Shown piece after piece: positions 1 through 7,754 of a stretch of 20,343 bases of DNA (the stretch's first letter is position 1; each line of letters begins with the position of its first letter). Where the stretch lies: assembly GCA_027316975.1 (NCBI GenBank), contig DAHVFL010000020.1, positions 1-20,343 of the forward strand, read 5' to 3'. This DNA is from Chloroflexota bacterium (GTDB taxonomy: Bacteria; Chloroflexota; Ktedonobacteria; Ktedonobacterales; Ktedonobacteraceae). Position numbers and translations under genes: made by a program. Below the pieces are notes generated by a model. The model was not told the origin of the DNA. It saw only the letters and a list, made by a program, of their open reading frames with translations, and ran no database searches.

Positions 1-202
1 AAAACTCGCGCCGGTTGCCTTGACGCATCTTCCTCGCTATGGCCGACCAGAAGGCCCACGTCGCCAGGTAGAACATGCGCGAGAGCCGAAAACGCCGCGT
101 TACACGGCGTGGAAGGACGATTGACTCGAAACTATCTTGCAAGATAGCAACGATGAAAATAATGCTAAAAATGACTGCTAGAATTCTTATGGTTTCTTCC
201 AT
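1..202 (-). CDS. Channel-like membrane protein, N-terminal part (cut by window edge)
   Basis: The reverse strand reads openly from ATG at 200-202 to the window edge, giving 67 codons. The start METIRI-like sequence (M-E-E-T-I-R) leads into a hydrophobic segment of about 16 residues, ILAVIFSIIFIVAILQ. It is followed by a basic stretch containing DSFESIVLPRRVTRRFR and then FYLATWAFW. A helix followed by a LPRRVTRRFR-like motif resembles the N-terminus of bacterial two-pore-domain potassium channel family proteins as I remember them. The selectivity filter would lie beyond the edge, so transport function is not shown. A GGGG stretch about 5 nt upstream of the ATG can serve as ribosome binding site. 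A perfect 16-bp palindrome (132-147) lies inside the coding region. I am fairly sure it is coding and less sure of the family. Confidence 0.62.
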   Translation of the reverse strand, partial: MEETIRILAVIFSIIFIVAILQDSFESIVLPRRVTRRFRLSRMFYLATWAFWSAIARKMRQGNRREF

Positions 203-319
203 TTATACCCCGATTATTGTCTGAAGACGAACGCTATGAAACGATATACATGTTTTACAACATGGCCTCGGAGAAACTAATTCCTGTGCTATTCTATCAT
301 AATTCACCCATAATTTACC

Positions 320-348
320 TTGTGTTTTCCCGCACCATACGGTATACT
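320..348 (+). promoter_or_regulatory. Putative sigma-70 type promoter
   Basis: TTGTGT at 320-325 and TATACT at 343-348 are separated by 17 bp. The -10 matches consensus at 5 of 6 positions, the -35 at only 3 of 6. A 10-bp palindrome CTCTATAGAG (349-358) lies at the expected transcription start. If used, it would give the HAD gene a leader of about 400 nt that includes the repeat element. Confidence 0.3.
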
Positions 349-502
349 CTCTATAGAGTTTGCTTGCTTGCGCTGTACTGAAAAATCCCCATTATAGCAT
401 CAAGCAACAACCGTCCCTCTGGTGATTATTGTGCAACACTTGCAACTTTCGACACATTTGTTACTTGTCCTGCCTCCACCGCAGACATTTGGAGAGAATA
501 CT

Positions 503-597
503 TGTCATCCTGAGCGCAGCGAAGGATCTGGCTCGCCGGACGGAGAGATCCTTCGCTGCGCTCAGAGCTTGCCCTTGAGCGCAGCGAAGGGATGACA
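503..597 (+). repeat. 95-bp three-unit palindromic repeat element, copy A
   Basis: Three copies of the core TGAGCGCAGCGAAGG are arranged forward (503-529), reverse (546-565) and forward (575-597). The first two form a hairpin with 19-bp perfect arms and a 16-nt loop. The element ends in the inverted repeat TGTCATCC/GGATGACA, extendable by one base on each side. Copy B at 18475-18567 has the same order and the same AGAGCTTGCC linker, in opposite orientation. The structure resembles REPIN-like or MITE-like non-autonomous elements; no transposase is encoded. Confidence 0.85.
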
Positions 598-760
598 ACC
601 AGGACACGTCTCACGTTCGCTTACGGGAAGCCTTCTCTCAAAATGTCTGCCTCCACCGGACTAGACCGGAGAAATCTTCCATGCTATAGTAACATCACAT
701 ATTTCTCTTGCATACTTGCATAGTTGAACGAATTGGTCGATGACCGGTAGGAGGGTTGCT

Positions 761-823
761 ATGCAGGAGGTCTGTTCAAATCCAAACGCTATTACAGGTT
801 TTGATACGATAAGGTGCCAGTAG
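761..823 (+). CDS. Possible 20-residue leader peptide abutting the HAD gene
   Basis: ATG at 761 follows a strong Shine-Dalgarno sequence (AGGAGGG, 7 nt spacing) and opens MQEVCSNPNAITGFDTIRCQ. It ends with TAG at 821-823, directly against the ATG of the HAD gene and in the same frame. The strongest ribosome binding site in the area therefore belongs to this mini-ORF and not to the HAD gene, which has only AAGG about 8 nt upstream. This fits translational coupling or an attenuating leader. The peptide has no recognisable motif and could be fortuitous. Confidence 0.35.
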   Translation: MQEVCSNPNAITGFDTIRCQ

Positions 824-1693
824 ATGAAATTTGGACGTAACGTTCGCTGCATATTGTTTGACCTCGGCAGTACGCTCTGGACGAGCAAAGATGAAAGAGT
901 GATGCTTGTGAGCGAGAGAATCGCGAATCTGCGAGCAGTTTTAGAGCTTTTTCGCTTTACCGGTACCAGAGTGTACGCCGACATGGATGTGGATGAGCTT
1001 GGAAAATTAGTGCGTAAAAGTTTCGAGAAGCAGATTCGCGTCAAAACGCGCCAGCTTGTCGAATACGAGCCTGACTTTGTGCAGTCGGCGATGGATGCCC
1101 TGCAACAAATCGGTATACCGGCGGTCACTCACGAATGCGGAGAAGCTATCTATGAAGCGCTGCGTGTGCGCACTCCCGATATTCGCGTGCTTTTCGACGA
1201 TACGCTTTCAACCCTGGCAGCCCTCAAAGAGCGGGGCTACCTGCTGGGCGTCGTGTCGAACCGCCATTACGGGGGCGTACCATTTCAAGAGGACCTGCGC
1301 ACAATGGGTCTGCTTGACTATTTTGAACTGCAACACATGGCGATTTCAGCAGATCTGGGCATACGAAAACCCAACCCGGACATCTTCATACATACACTTA
1401 ACAGCCTGAATGTCTCACCTGAAGAGGCGGTCATGGTTGGCGATTCGCTGCGAGGCGATATCGCTGGCGCAAAAAGGCTGGATATACTGGCAATCTGGAT
1501 GCCCAAAGCATCTCTACGAGCAGAGGCGTTGGCAGCCATGAGAGCTTCCGGGCAAGCTCAACAAAATGTGTTGACGGATGATTACTTGCTGACCTACACG
1601 CGGCAAATAGAAAAACGAGGACGACAGACACCGGATAATATTAAACCAGATAGTATCATTGCATGTCTAAGTGATCTGCTCGATATATTTTAG
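824..1693 (+). CDS. HAD-superfamily hydrolase
   Basis: The 289-residue product has the haloacid dehalogenase fold signatures. Motif I is FDLGSTL with nucleophile D13, motif II is SN at 145-146, motif III is the lysine of IRKPNPD (K182), and motif IV is GDSLRGD (D207, D212). A helical cap fills residues 20-115. The usual second Asp of motif I is Gly15, a variant seen in many FDLGxTL family members; it may alter acid-base catalysis. The likely role is a cytosolic Mg-dependent phosphatase with unknown substrate. The start is the first ATG of the domain and lies directly after the stop of a 20-codon leader ORF. The C-terminal 60 residues past motif IV are not typical of the core and may be a family-specific tail. 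Confidence 0.85.
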   Translation: MKFGRNVRCILFDLGSTLWTSKDERVMLVSERIANLRAVLELFRFTGTRVYADMDVDELGKLVRKSFEKQIRVKTRQLVEYEPDFVQSAMDALQQIGIPAVTHECGEAIYEALRVRTPDIRVLFDDTLSTLAALKERGYLLGVVSNRHYGGVPFQEDLRTMGLLDYFELQHMAISADLGIRKPNPDIFIHTLNSLNVSPEEAVMVGDSLRGDIAGAKRLDILAIWMPKASLRAEALAAMRASGQAQQNVLTDDYLLTYTRQIEKRGRQTPDNIKPDSIIACLSDLLDIF

Positions 1694-1757
1694 TGACCAA
1701 CTTATCCATATCCAGGAAGGGTACGAGCCAGTGCCGGGACAAGACCCACCCGTCCTG

Positions 1758-1784
1758 TGTCATCCTGAGCGTAGCGAAGGATCT
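1758..1784 (+). repeat. Single repeat unit related to the 95-bp element
   Basis: This 27-bp unit matches the first unit of copy A except for one base in the core (GAGCGTAGCG instead of GAGCGCAGCG). It lacks the hairpin partner, so it is either a solo unit or a decayed element in the HAD-YbaK spacer. Confidence 0.8.
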
Positions 1785-1836
1785 CTCGCAGGCCGAGCCG
1801 CCGCCCTGGCCTCGTATATGAGTGAAGGATTTCAAG

Positions 1837-2316
1837 ATGTCAAAAGAACCAGGCTCGAGTGTTAAAAAAGTTCAGCAGGCCCTCAAGTCACTGGGCTTTT
1901 CAGATGAGATAGTGGTGTTCCCAGATTCGACGCGCACAGCGCTTGAAGCGGCTCAGGCCGTTGGTTGCTCGGTAGGCCAGATTGTGAAATCGCTGGTTTT
2001 TCGCGGGGCGCAGTCGCATAAGCCGGCGCTGGCCCTTGTCAGTGGAGCTAACCGGGTGAATGAAACGCGGCTCGGTCTGCTGCTTGGTGAAGAAATCGAG
2101 AAAGCCGATGCTGATTTTGTGCGGCAACATACCGGTTTTGCTGTTGGCGGTGTCCCGCCGGTTGGTCACGCTGAACGCCTTGCAACCTTCATCGACAGGG
2201 ATTTATTGCGCTATGATGAAATATGGGCTGCGACTGGCAGCCCGCATACAGTGTTTCGACTGACGCCGGGTGATTTGCAGAGCATGACGGGTGGAGAAGT
2301 TGTCACCCTCCAATAA
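1837..2316 (+). CDS. YbaK/ProX-type aminoacyl-tRNA deacylase
   Basis: The 159-residue protein matches the YbaK/ProX/INS editing family over nearly its full length. Members hydrolyse mischarged aminoacyl-tRNA such as Cys-, Ala- or Ser-tRNA(Pro). Visible markers are the conserved lysine in QIVKSLVF (K51), the substrate-loop motif GGVPPVGH (104-111), and the AATGSPHTVFRL strand near the C-terminus. The family usually has about 155-170 residues, so it is complete. ATG at 1837 was chosen because AAGGA lies 7 nt upstream; a GTG at 1822 in frame would add five residues. It follows the HAD gene by about 140 bp and a repeat unit, so joint transcription is possible but not shown. The exact amino-acid specificity cannot be read from sequence. 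Confidence 0.87.
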   Translation: MSKEPGSSVKKVQQALKSLGFSDEIVVFPDSTRTALEAAQAVGCSVGQIVKSLVFRGAQSHKPALALVSGANRVNETRLGLLLGEEIEKADADFVRQHTGFAVGGVPPVGHAERLATFIDRDLLRYDEIWAATGSPHTVFRLTPGDLQSMTGGEVVTLQ

Positions 2317-2377
2317 TTCATAGATGCGCATCCATATGATATGAAACTTTTACCTGCTCTTTATTAGAGGTGTAAAG

Positions 2378-4576
2378 ATGGTAGACCGCGTAGGACAACA
2401 ACTTGGCAGTTATCGTCTCATCCGTTTGCTGGGACAGGGGGGCTTTGCTGAGGTTTACCTGTGCCAACATGTGCGGCTCAACAGTTATGCTGCTGCGAAA
2501 GTGCTTAACGCCCGGTTAGCGGGTAGTGACGCGGATAGTTTCCAACGCGAAGCGCATACTATTGCCAGGTTGTTACATCCGCACATTATCAGGGTGTTCG
2601 ATTACGATATAGCAGAGGGCGCCCCTTTTTTGATCATGGATTATGCGCCCAATGGCACCGTATACAATGCACACCCAAAGGGTACGCGAGTGCCACTCGC
2701 TCAGGTCGTTTCCTACGTCAAGCAGGTGGCCGGTGCTCTACATTATGCTCATAATGAAAAAGTGATCCATCGCGATATTAAGCCTGAGAATATGCTGTTG
2801 GGACGCAACAATGAGGTCTTGCTAAGTGATTTCGGCATTGCTACTGTTACCCAGACCCAGAGTTCGCGAAGCCAGTTGACACGAGATATCGTTGGCACGG
2901 TAGCCTACATGTCGCCCGAGCAGCTTCAGGGGAAGCCTCAGCCGGCCAGCGATCAATATTCTCTGGGAATAGTCATCTACGAATGGCTGACGGGCGCGCG
3001 TCCCTTTCAGGGGTCATTTACCGAGATTGCTATTCAACATGTGATGGCTTCTCCCAGGCCCTTGCGAGAGAAAATTCCAGGTATCCCGCCGCAACTTGAA
3101 GAAGTTATCATGGTTGCGCTTGCCAAGGAACCGCATAAGCGCTTTGCCAGTATGCAGAGTTTTTCCAATGCGTTTGAACAGGCCAGCGCTTCAGGGCCGT
3201 CGTTTCGCTCGATACCTGCGCCCATTCCTGGATCGCCCCGCGATATTTCTCCGCCTCCTATCGTTGAAGAAGTGGTAACGACCGGCCCGACCATTCCAGT
3301 GTTTACGGAAAGTTCTGCACCTGTCAATACGCCTTTCCCGGCGCAATCCATCACTCCTCCCCGGCCAGCGCCTGCTGCAGCCTTCATCCCAATGACACCC
3401 GGCGCAACACCTGGGCCTGGCCCCGTTCAGCGTTCCGGCGTCTTCTCGCGTCGTGTCGTGCTCGGAGGTCTGGTAGGGCTGGTAGCGGTTGGGGGAGGTC
3501 TTGCCGTGCTTGCGCTCGCTCACCCATTCGGCATAGGTACGGGACCTGCGTTCACGCCAACAGCAGGCCCGTCTGGAACAGGCACACATTCAGCATCCAC
3601 ATCAACGCCCGTCACTCCAACGGGGCCGCCAGTGACCAGTTCATGGTCAACATTGCCTGCTTTGCCGTCGCCGGAAGCGGATAACGTGGCAATCTATGCG
3701 CGCGTGCAGCAGCGAGGGTATATCTATATGAGCGGCGGATTTCGTGGGACAAAGTATTCCCCTCGCCACGACGACAACCTGTATCGCTATGATATTGCGG
3801 CGTCACAATGGGGCATTGTCACGAGCAATTTCCCTGGCATGTTCAATAATAGTGTCGTTCTGGACGCGCAAAACAACTTCTTTTTTACCGGGGGATTTTC
3901 ACCTGATAACCAGGCTGTCACGCCACTTGTATACAAATACCAACCCGATACCGGCGCATTAGTAAAGATCGTGCCTCCCAGTACGATTGTTTTTGGATAC
4001 GGGGGTTCCATGATCGCGGATCAACAGGGTTATCTCTATATCACCCAGGGATTTATGCAAGTATTCGGTACCCGCACATTCGCGGGAAGGGGGTGGTACC
4101 GCTACGACATTGCCCTGGATCAGTGGAAGGTTCTCGCTCCATTGCCTGTGGGAGTCGGCTATACTGTGCTGGCTCCCGATAGGCGCGGTGGCATCGTGAT
4201 GATGGGCGGCACACTAGATACGGAAGAGAAGCAGGGCATAACAGACATCTATCGCTACTCTATTGCATCTGATACCTGGACAAAGGAGCAAATACCGGCG
4301 CCACAAGCCTTTAATGGTGTGGCTAGTTGCGATCTCGGCAATGGGAAGGTCGTGGTAGTGGGCGGATATGATCCCGTCCAAAATATTACCCTGGATAATA
4401 CATGGCTTATCGACCTGCTCACCCTGCATTCTACAGCGCTTGCGACTCTACCGGGAGGCTCTCGCCTGGGAGCCGCAACGTATGATGGCGCGGGGAACGT
4501 CTACCTTGTGCGTGGGGCAAGCAATAATGCCAACGCGCCAACGCAAGATTTCTGGCGTTTAAGTCTGACTTCTTAA
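2378..4576 (+). CDS. Membrane Ser/Thr protein kinase with extracytoplasmic Kelch-like domain
   Basis: This 732-residue protein starts with a complete PknB-type kinase domain (about 12-270). It has the glycine loop LGQGGFAEV, K41, E58, HRDIKPEN with D133, DFG with D151, and the activation-segment end SPE (179-181), so it should be active. A proline-rich linker (275-355) leads to a single membrane segment (about 360-382), then a Thr/Ser/Pro-rich spacer and a C-terminal region (430-732) of repeats such as YIYMSGGF, GWYRYDIALDQW and VVVVGGYD, typical of a Kelch-type beta-propeller. The expected topology is cytoplasmic kinase and external sensor. The residues before the membrane segment are SRRVVLGG, which resembles a twin-arginine motif in mid-protein. 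ATG at 2378 follows AGAGGTG. A Tat lipoprotein gene begins 29 bp downstream and may be co-transcribed. Confidence 0.9.
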   Translation: MVDRVGQQLGSYRLIRLLGQGGFAEVYLCQHVRLNSYAAAKVLNARLAGSDADSFQREAHTIARLLHPHIIRVFDYDIAEGAPFLIMDYAPNGTVYNAHPKGTRVPLAQVVSYVKQVAGALHYAHNEKVIHRDIKPENMLLGRNNEVLLSDFGIATVTQTQSSRSQLTRDIVGTVAYMSPEQLQGKPQPASDQYSLGIVIYEWLTGARPFQGSFTEIAIQHVMASPRPLREKIPGIPPQLEEVIMVALAKEPHKRFASMQSFSNAFEQASASGPSFRSIPAPIPGSPRDISPPPIVEEVVTTGPTIPVFTESSAPVNTPFPAQSITPPRPAPAAAFIPMTPGATPGPGPVQRSGVFSRRVVLGGLVGLVAVGGGLAVLALAHPFGIGTGPAFTPTAGPSGTGTHSASTSTPVTPTGPPVTSSWSTLPALPSPEADNVAIYARVQQRGYIYMSGGFRGTKYSPRHDDNLYRYDIAASQWGIVTSNFPGMFNNSVVLDAQNNFFFTGGFSPDNQAVTPLVYKYQPDTGALVKIVPPSTIVFGYGGSMIADQQGYLYITQGFMQVFGTRTFAGRGWYRYDIALDQWKVLAPLPVGVGYTVLAPDRRGGIVMMGGTLDTEEKQGITDIYRYSIASDTWTKEQIPAPQAFNGVASCDLGNGKVVVVGGYDPVQNITLDNTWLIDLLTLHSTALATLPGGSRLGAATYDGAGNVYLVRGASNNANAPTQDFWRLSLTS

Positions 4577-4605
4577 ACCTTGCCGATCATTAGAAATGGT
4601 GGATT

Positions 4606-6243
4606 ATGATTACAGACGATATACAGGAAAAGTTGAGCCGCCGGAAATTTCTCGCGCTCAGTGCCCTGGGAGTGTGGAGCTTGCCGGGCGTGCTGGCCGC
4701 TTGCCAGAGTGGATCGGGTCCTTCCAGCGTAACTCCCGCTCCCAGTCGCGCCACGCCAGGTCCGAGTCCCACTCCCAGTCCGACGAAGCAGCCCTTGCCC
4801 ACAGCTGCTGATTGGGCAGCCCTTGCAAGCAGCTTGCAGGGAACATTGGTACAGCAAGGTAGTCCCCAATACCAGGCTGCGTACAAACTGTACAGCCCTC
4901 GCTTCGATGGTATACGACCAGCAGCTATTGCGTACTGCGCTTCCCCCTCGGATGTGCAGGCCTGCCTCTCTTTTACGCGCACGTTTGGTTTGCCGCTCGC
5001 AGCGCGGGGCGGTGGACACTCCTATGCCGGCTATTCTACTTCTACTGGCCTCGTAGTAGACGTGACCCGCATGAACGCGGTGCAGGTGAACGCGAGCGCC
5101 GGGAATGCTATCGTTGGAGCGGGGGCGCGGCTGATTGATGTCTACGCGGCGGTCGCGCAGCGCGGTATGATCATTCCCGCCGGGTCCTGCCCGACAGTGG
5201 GCATTGCAGGAGTGACGCTGGGTGGCGGTATTGGCGTCCTGGGCCGCAAATTTGGCCTGACCTGCGATAACCTGCTCTCGGCTCAAGTTGTGGTAGCCGA
5301 TGGTCGAATGCTCACTTGCGACGCGAATACCAACGCCGACCTCTTCTGGGCGCTGCGTGGCGGCGGTGGCGGTAACTTCGGCGTCGTTACCTCGTTCACC
5401 TTCCAGACCCACCCGGTTGCCACATTGTCGCTCTTCACGTTGAACTGGCCCTGGAGCAGCGCCGCGAATATGGTCAATGCCTGGCAAAACTGGGCGCCCC
5501 ATACGCCGGATGAACTATGGTCTAACTGCCTGCTTCTGGGTACCGGCAGCAAAAATTCTAACCCGATTGCGCGTGTAAATGGCGTCTACGTAGGCGATAC
5601 CGCCGCGCTGAACCCCTTGCTGCGCCAGCTTACCAGCTCCATGAGTGTCGCGCCTGCCAGCAACTACGTATCAGAATCAGGTATTCTGGAGACAATGCTG
5701 ATCGAGGCAGGCTGTTATGGCAAGACGGTGAGTGAGTGCCACCTGCCCGGCCAGACCCCTGATGGACAGGAGCAAAGGGACACTTACAGCGCGAAGTCCG
5801 ATTTTTACACTCGCCCGTTGACGCGCCAGGGCATTGATAACCTGGTGACCGCGATCAACCGCCGCCAGGCGTCCTCTACGATTGCGGGAGGTGGCATCCT
5901 GCTGGATGCATGCGGTGGCGCGATAAATCGCGTGGCGGCGAATGCCACAGCCTTTGTTCATCGCGACGCCCTGTTTTCCGCTCAATACCTGGCGCACTGG
6001 AGTGCGAGCGACCCGGCTGCTGTCGTCACAGCCAACTACTCCTGGCTGGCTGACACCTGGCAGGTTATGCGTCCATATGCCAGTGGAGCCGCCTACCAGA
6101 ACTACATCGACCCAAACCTGGCTGACTGGCAACACGCCTATTATGGCGCAAACCTGTCAAGGCTACAGCGTATTAAAGCGATCTATGATCCCGCCAACCT
6201 GTTTCATTTCGCTCAGAGCATCCCGCCGAATCCTCTTGCCTGA
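4606..6243 (+). CDS. Tat-exported BBE-like FAD-dependent oxidoreductase, putative lipoprotein
   Basis: The 545-residue protein begins with a twin-arginine signal (SRRKFLAL, R12-R13) that ends in a lipobox LAAC (C33). A Pro/Ser/Thr-rich tether (38-65) follows. The FAD_binding_4 domain (about 100-275) carries RGGGHSYAG with H138 and GSCPTVGIAGVTLGGG with C195. In berberine-bridge-enzyme relatives these positions attach FAD through both His and Cys, so bicovalent flavinylation is predicted. The C-terminus (YDPANLFHFAQSIPP) is the usual BBE-domain end, so the TGA at 6241 is a genuine terminus. The expected role is oxidation of an extracellular alcohol, sugar or secondary metabolite with oxygen as acceptor; the substrate is unknown. 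It follows the Kelch kinase by 29 bp. The motifs make the family secure. Confidence 0.93.
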   Translation: MITDDIQEKLSRRKFLALSALGVWSLPGVLAACQSGSGPSSVTPAPSRATPGPSPTPSPTKQPLPTAADWAALASSLQGTLVQQGSPQYQAAYKLYSPRFDGIRPAAIAYCASPSDVQACLSFTRTFGLPLAARGGGHSYAGYSTSTGLVVDVTRMNAVQVNASAGNAIVGAGARLIDVYAAVAQRGMIIPAGSCPTVGIAGVTLGGGIGVLGRKFGLTCDNLLSAQVVVADGRMLTCDANTNADLFWALRGGGGGNFGVVTSFTFQTHPVATLSLFTLNWPWSSAANMVNAWQNWAPHTPDELWSNCLLLGTGSKNSNPIARVNGVYVGDTAALNPLLRQLTSSMSVAPASNYVSESGILETMLIEAGCYGKTVSECHLPGQTPDGQEQRDTYSAKSDFYTRPLTRQGIDNLVTAINRRQASSTIAGGGILLDACGGAINRVAANATAFVHRDALFSAQYLAHWSASDPAAVVTANYSWLADTWQVMRPYASGAAYQNYIDPNLADWQHAYYGANLSRLQRIKAIYDPANLFHFAQSIPPNPLA

Positions 6244-6249
6244 TGGGAC

Positions 6250-6417
6250 ATGGCGCCGATTTTATCATCATCCAGGCCCTCGATGTGGTATCCTACCGCC
6301 AAAAACCTCTACTACCTCATTTCCAATTTCGATAAGATGGTGCAGCAGACAGCCCAGTTCGGCACTAGCCATTACTACTTCGCGACTCATCCGCAATGTC
6401 CAGAAACATTTTCTTGA
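6250..6417 (+). CDS. Possible 55-residue ORF, unknown or gene remnant
   Basis: ATG at 6250 opens a 55-codon frame ending at TGA 6415-6417. It lies in the same frame as the flavoenzyme and 6 nt after its stop. The product begins MAPILSSSRPSMWYPTAKN and contains paired aromatics (NLYYLISNF, HYYFATHP). Many codons from 6283 on end in C or G, as in the neighbouring genes, which suggests present or past coding. A GATGGG stretch precedes the ATG. It overlaps the 3' end of the convergent Gfo/Idh gene by about 30 bp. I do not recognise a family; it may be the tail of a lost gene. Confidence 0.33.
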   Translation: MAPILSSSRPSMWYPTAKNLYYLISNFDKMVQQTAQFGTSHYYFATHPQCPETFS

Positions 6418-7523
6418 TGGTGTTCCAATTCTATAACTGTATGTTTCTGCGCGCTCTCGCGCGCTGCTTCAATGACCCGCAGCGTAGCTATGGCATCGGA
6501 GGGATCGACAGGCGGTTTGCTACCCGAGACGAGCGCGTCATGCAGCAGTGCGTAGAAGGTTTCATACGCGCCCGGCAGCGTTTCGACGGGACCATCGATA
6601 TGCAGTTGGCCTACGTCCGTTGAAAGTCGGCCCCAGCGTTCGTATGGCTCCTGTCCCCAGCCAGCGTCTCCCGGACGCTTTCCAGCGCTCAGGGCATCCT
6701 CCTGTGGGTCAAGTCCCCACTTCTCATACATGCCGCGCAGTCCAGTAATGCGCAACCGGGGGCCTGGGATGCGGGTGAGTACATCCATCCAGAGGTGCGC
6801 GCGCGTGCCGTTGGCGAATTCAAGCGCGACGAATGTGTCGTCGTCAACCTGCGCGCCGGGTCGTCTCGACTCAACTTCGGCGTAGACGCGCAATGGTTGC
6901 CCGAAGAGCAGCACTGCCTGGTCGATCAGGTGGCTGCCCAGGTCGAAAAGCAGGCCACCAGCTTCGCCGGGAGCGGGGAGTTCGCGCCACGCGCCTGCAC
7001 GTGGAAGTGGACGATAGCGTTGGAACCATGACTCGAAACGTATAATCTGGCCCAGCACATCCGACTCGCTCGCCAGCAGTTGACGGACGGTAAGGAAATC
7101 GTTGTCCCAGCGCCGGTTCTGGAAGACCGTCAATAGCTTGCCTGTACTCTTACTGGTGGATATCAGGCGCTCAGCTTCTACTACCGAGGGCGCAAGGGGC
7201 TTGTCAATCACGACGGGCAGACCCGCCTGCATCGCGGCTATGCCGAGCGGTACATGGGTGCGGTTTGGTGACGCGACAACTACCAGGTCATAGTTGGAAG
7301 CGTTCTGCCAGATGTGTTCGGCTGATGCAAGGATGGTGGCGTCTGGAAAATCCGCGCGAGCGCGCTGCCGGCGTTCAGGATTGTTCGTCACAATGGCAGA
7401 TACGATCATACCATCTGTGGCCGCGATAAGCGGAGCGTGAAATACCGCGCCAGCCAGTCCGTAGCCGATGACGGCGACTCGCAGTGGCTTTGCAGAGTGT
7501 TCGGAACCGGTTGATGATGTCAT
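6387..7523 (-). CDS. Gfo/Idh/MocA-family NAD(P)-dependent oxidoreductase
   Basis: The 378-residue protein has an N-terminal Rossmann domain with VAVIGYGLAG (G20, G22, G25) and the family's catalytic-lysine motif in the form IDKP (K108; EKP in most members). The C-terminal half forms the predicted beta-sheet domain, with SHLIDQAVLLFG carrying a conserved His. Such enzymes oxidise or reduce sugars, inositols or their derivatives in the cytoplasm. The closest resemblance is to YdgJ/IolW-like members starting GYGLAGxxFHAP, but the substrate is not determined. GAGGT lies about 6 nt upstream of the ATG. It is convergent with the flavoenzyme unit and divergent from the GT-C gene. Length is normal and there is no sign of damage. 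Confidence 0.9.
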   Translation of the reverse strand: MTSSTGSEHSAKPLRVAVIGYGLAGAVFHAPLIAATDGMIVSAIVTNNPERRQRARADFPDATILASAEHIWQNASNYDLVVVASPNRTHVPLGIAAMQAGLPVVIDKPLAPSVVEAERLISTSKSTGKLLTVFQNRRWDNDFLTVRQLLASESDVLGQIIRFESWFQRYRPLPRAGAWRELPAPGEAGGLLFDLGSHLIDQAVLLFGQPLRVYAEVESRRPGAQVDDDTFVALEFANGTRAHLWMDVLTRIPGPRLRITGLRGMYEKWGLDPQEDALSAGKRPGDAGWGQEPYERWGRLSTDVGQLHIDGPVETLPGAYETFYALLHDALVSGSKPPVDPSDAIATLRVIEAARESAQKHTVIELEHHQENVSGHCG

Positions 7524-7754
7524 ATTTTACCTCATCAATTATGCTTTACTATTCTTGTTGAGTAGTTGAAATCGCGGCCCGGCGGTACAATGGCCTGTAC
7601 CCGATAGTGATCTCAGGTAGCGTATAAACCCTACCATACTATACCATGGATATTTGAGAATGCAATAAAGAAAATATTTCATGTTATACGTTACAATATA
7701 GTGCGGAGTGTACGAAACTCGCTGGTACCGCGAAGAAGAGTACCTGGAAGCATT

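Larger units (their letters stand above)
203..760. other. Intergenic region with promoter-like sequence and repeat element
   Basis: No convincing gene is visible in this stretch. It holds a promoter-like pair at 320-348, the three-unit repeat element at 503-597, and an imperfect outer inverted repeat (481-496 with 635-650). The 11-mer TGCCTCCACCG occurs as a direct repeat at 471-481 and 648-658. A reverse-strand reading frame across 426-614 only reads through the repeat and looks like a shadow. Confidence 0.6.

Noticed and set aside
132..147. 16-bp perfect palindrome CTATCTTGCAAGATAG as an operator.
   Set aside because: It lies inside the coding region of the channel-like gene, about 55 bp past its start codon; a chance occurrence is as likely as a regulatory role.
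503..597. CRISPR-like array, because of repeated units.
   Set aside because: Units alternate in orientation, spacers are not unique 30-40-mers, only three units occur, and no cas gene is present.
426..614. 62-codon reverse-strand frame.
   Set aside because: It mostly translates the repeat element; the same is true of the frame at 18451-18678.
4573..5502. 309-codon reverse frame opposite the flavoenzyme.
   Set aside because: It is a GC-rich shadow of a gene whose own product has clear Tat, FAD and BBE motifs; the antisense product has no recognisable domain.
6241..6417. In-frame TGA after the flavoenzyme, continuing 58 codons, with a selC gene in the same window: possible selenoprotein readthrough.
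   Set aside because: The protein before the TGA already ends with the normal BBE-domain C-terminus, no homologous Cys context surrounds the TGA, and I see no convincing bSECIS hairpin right after it. The shared frame has a one-in-three chance.
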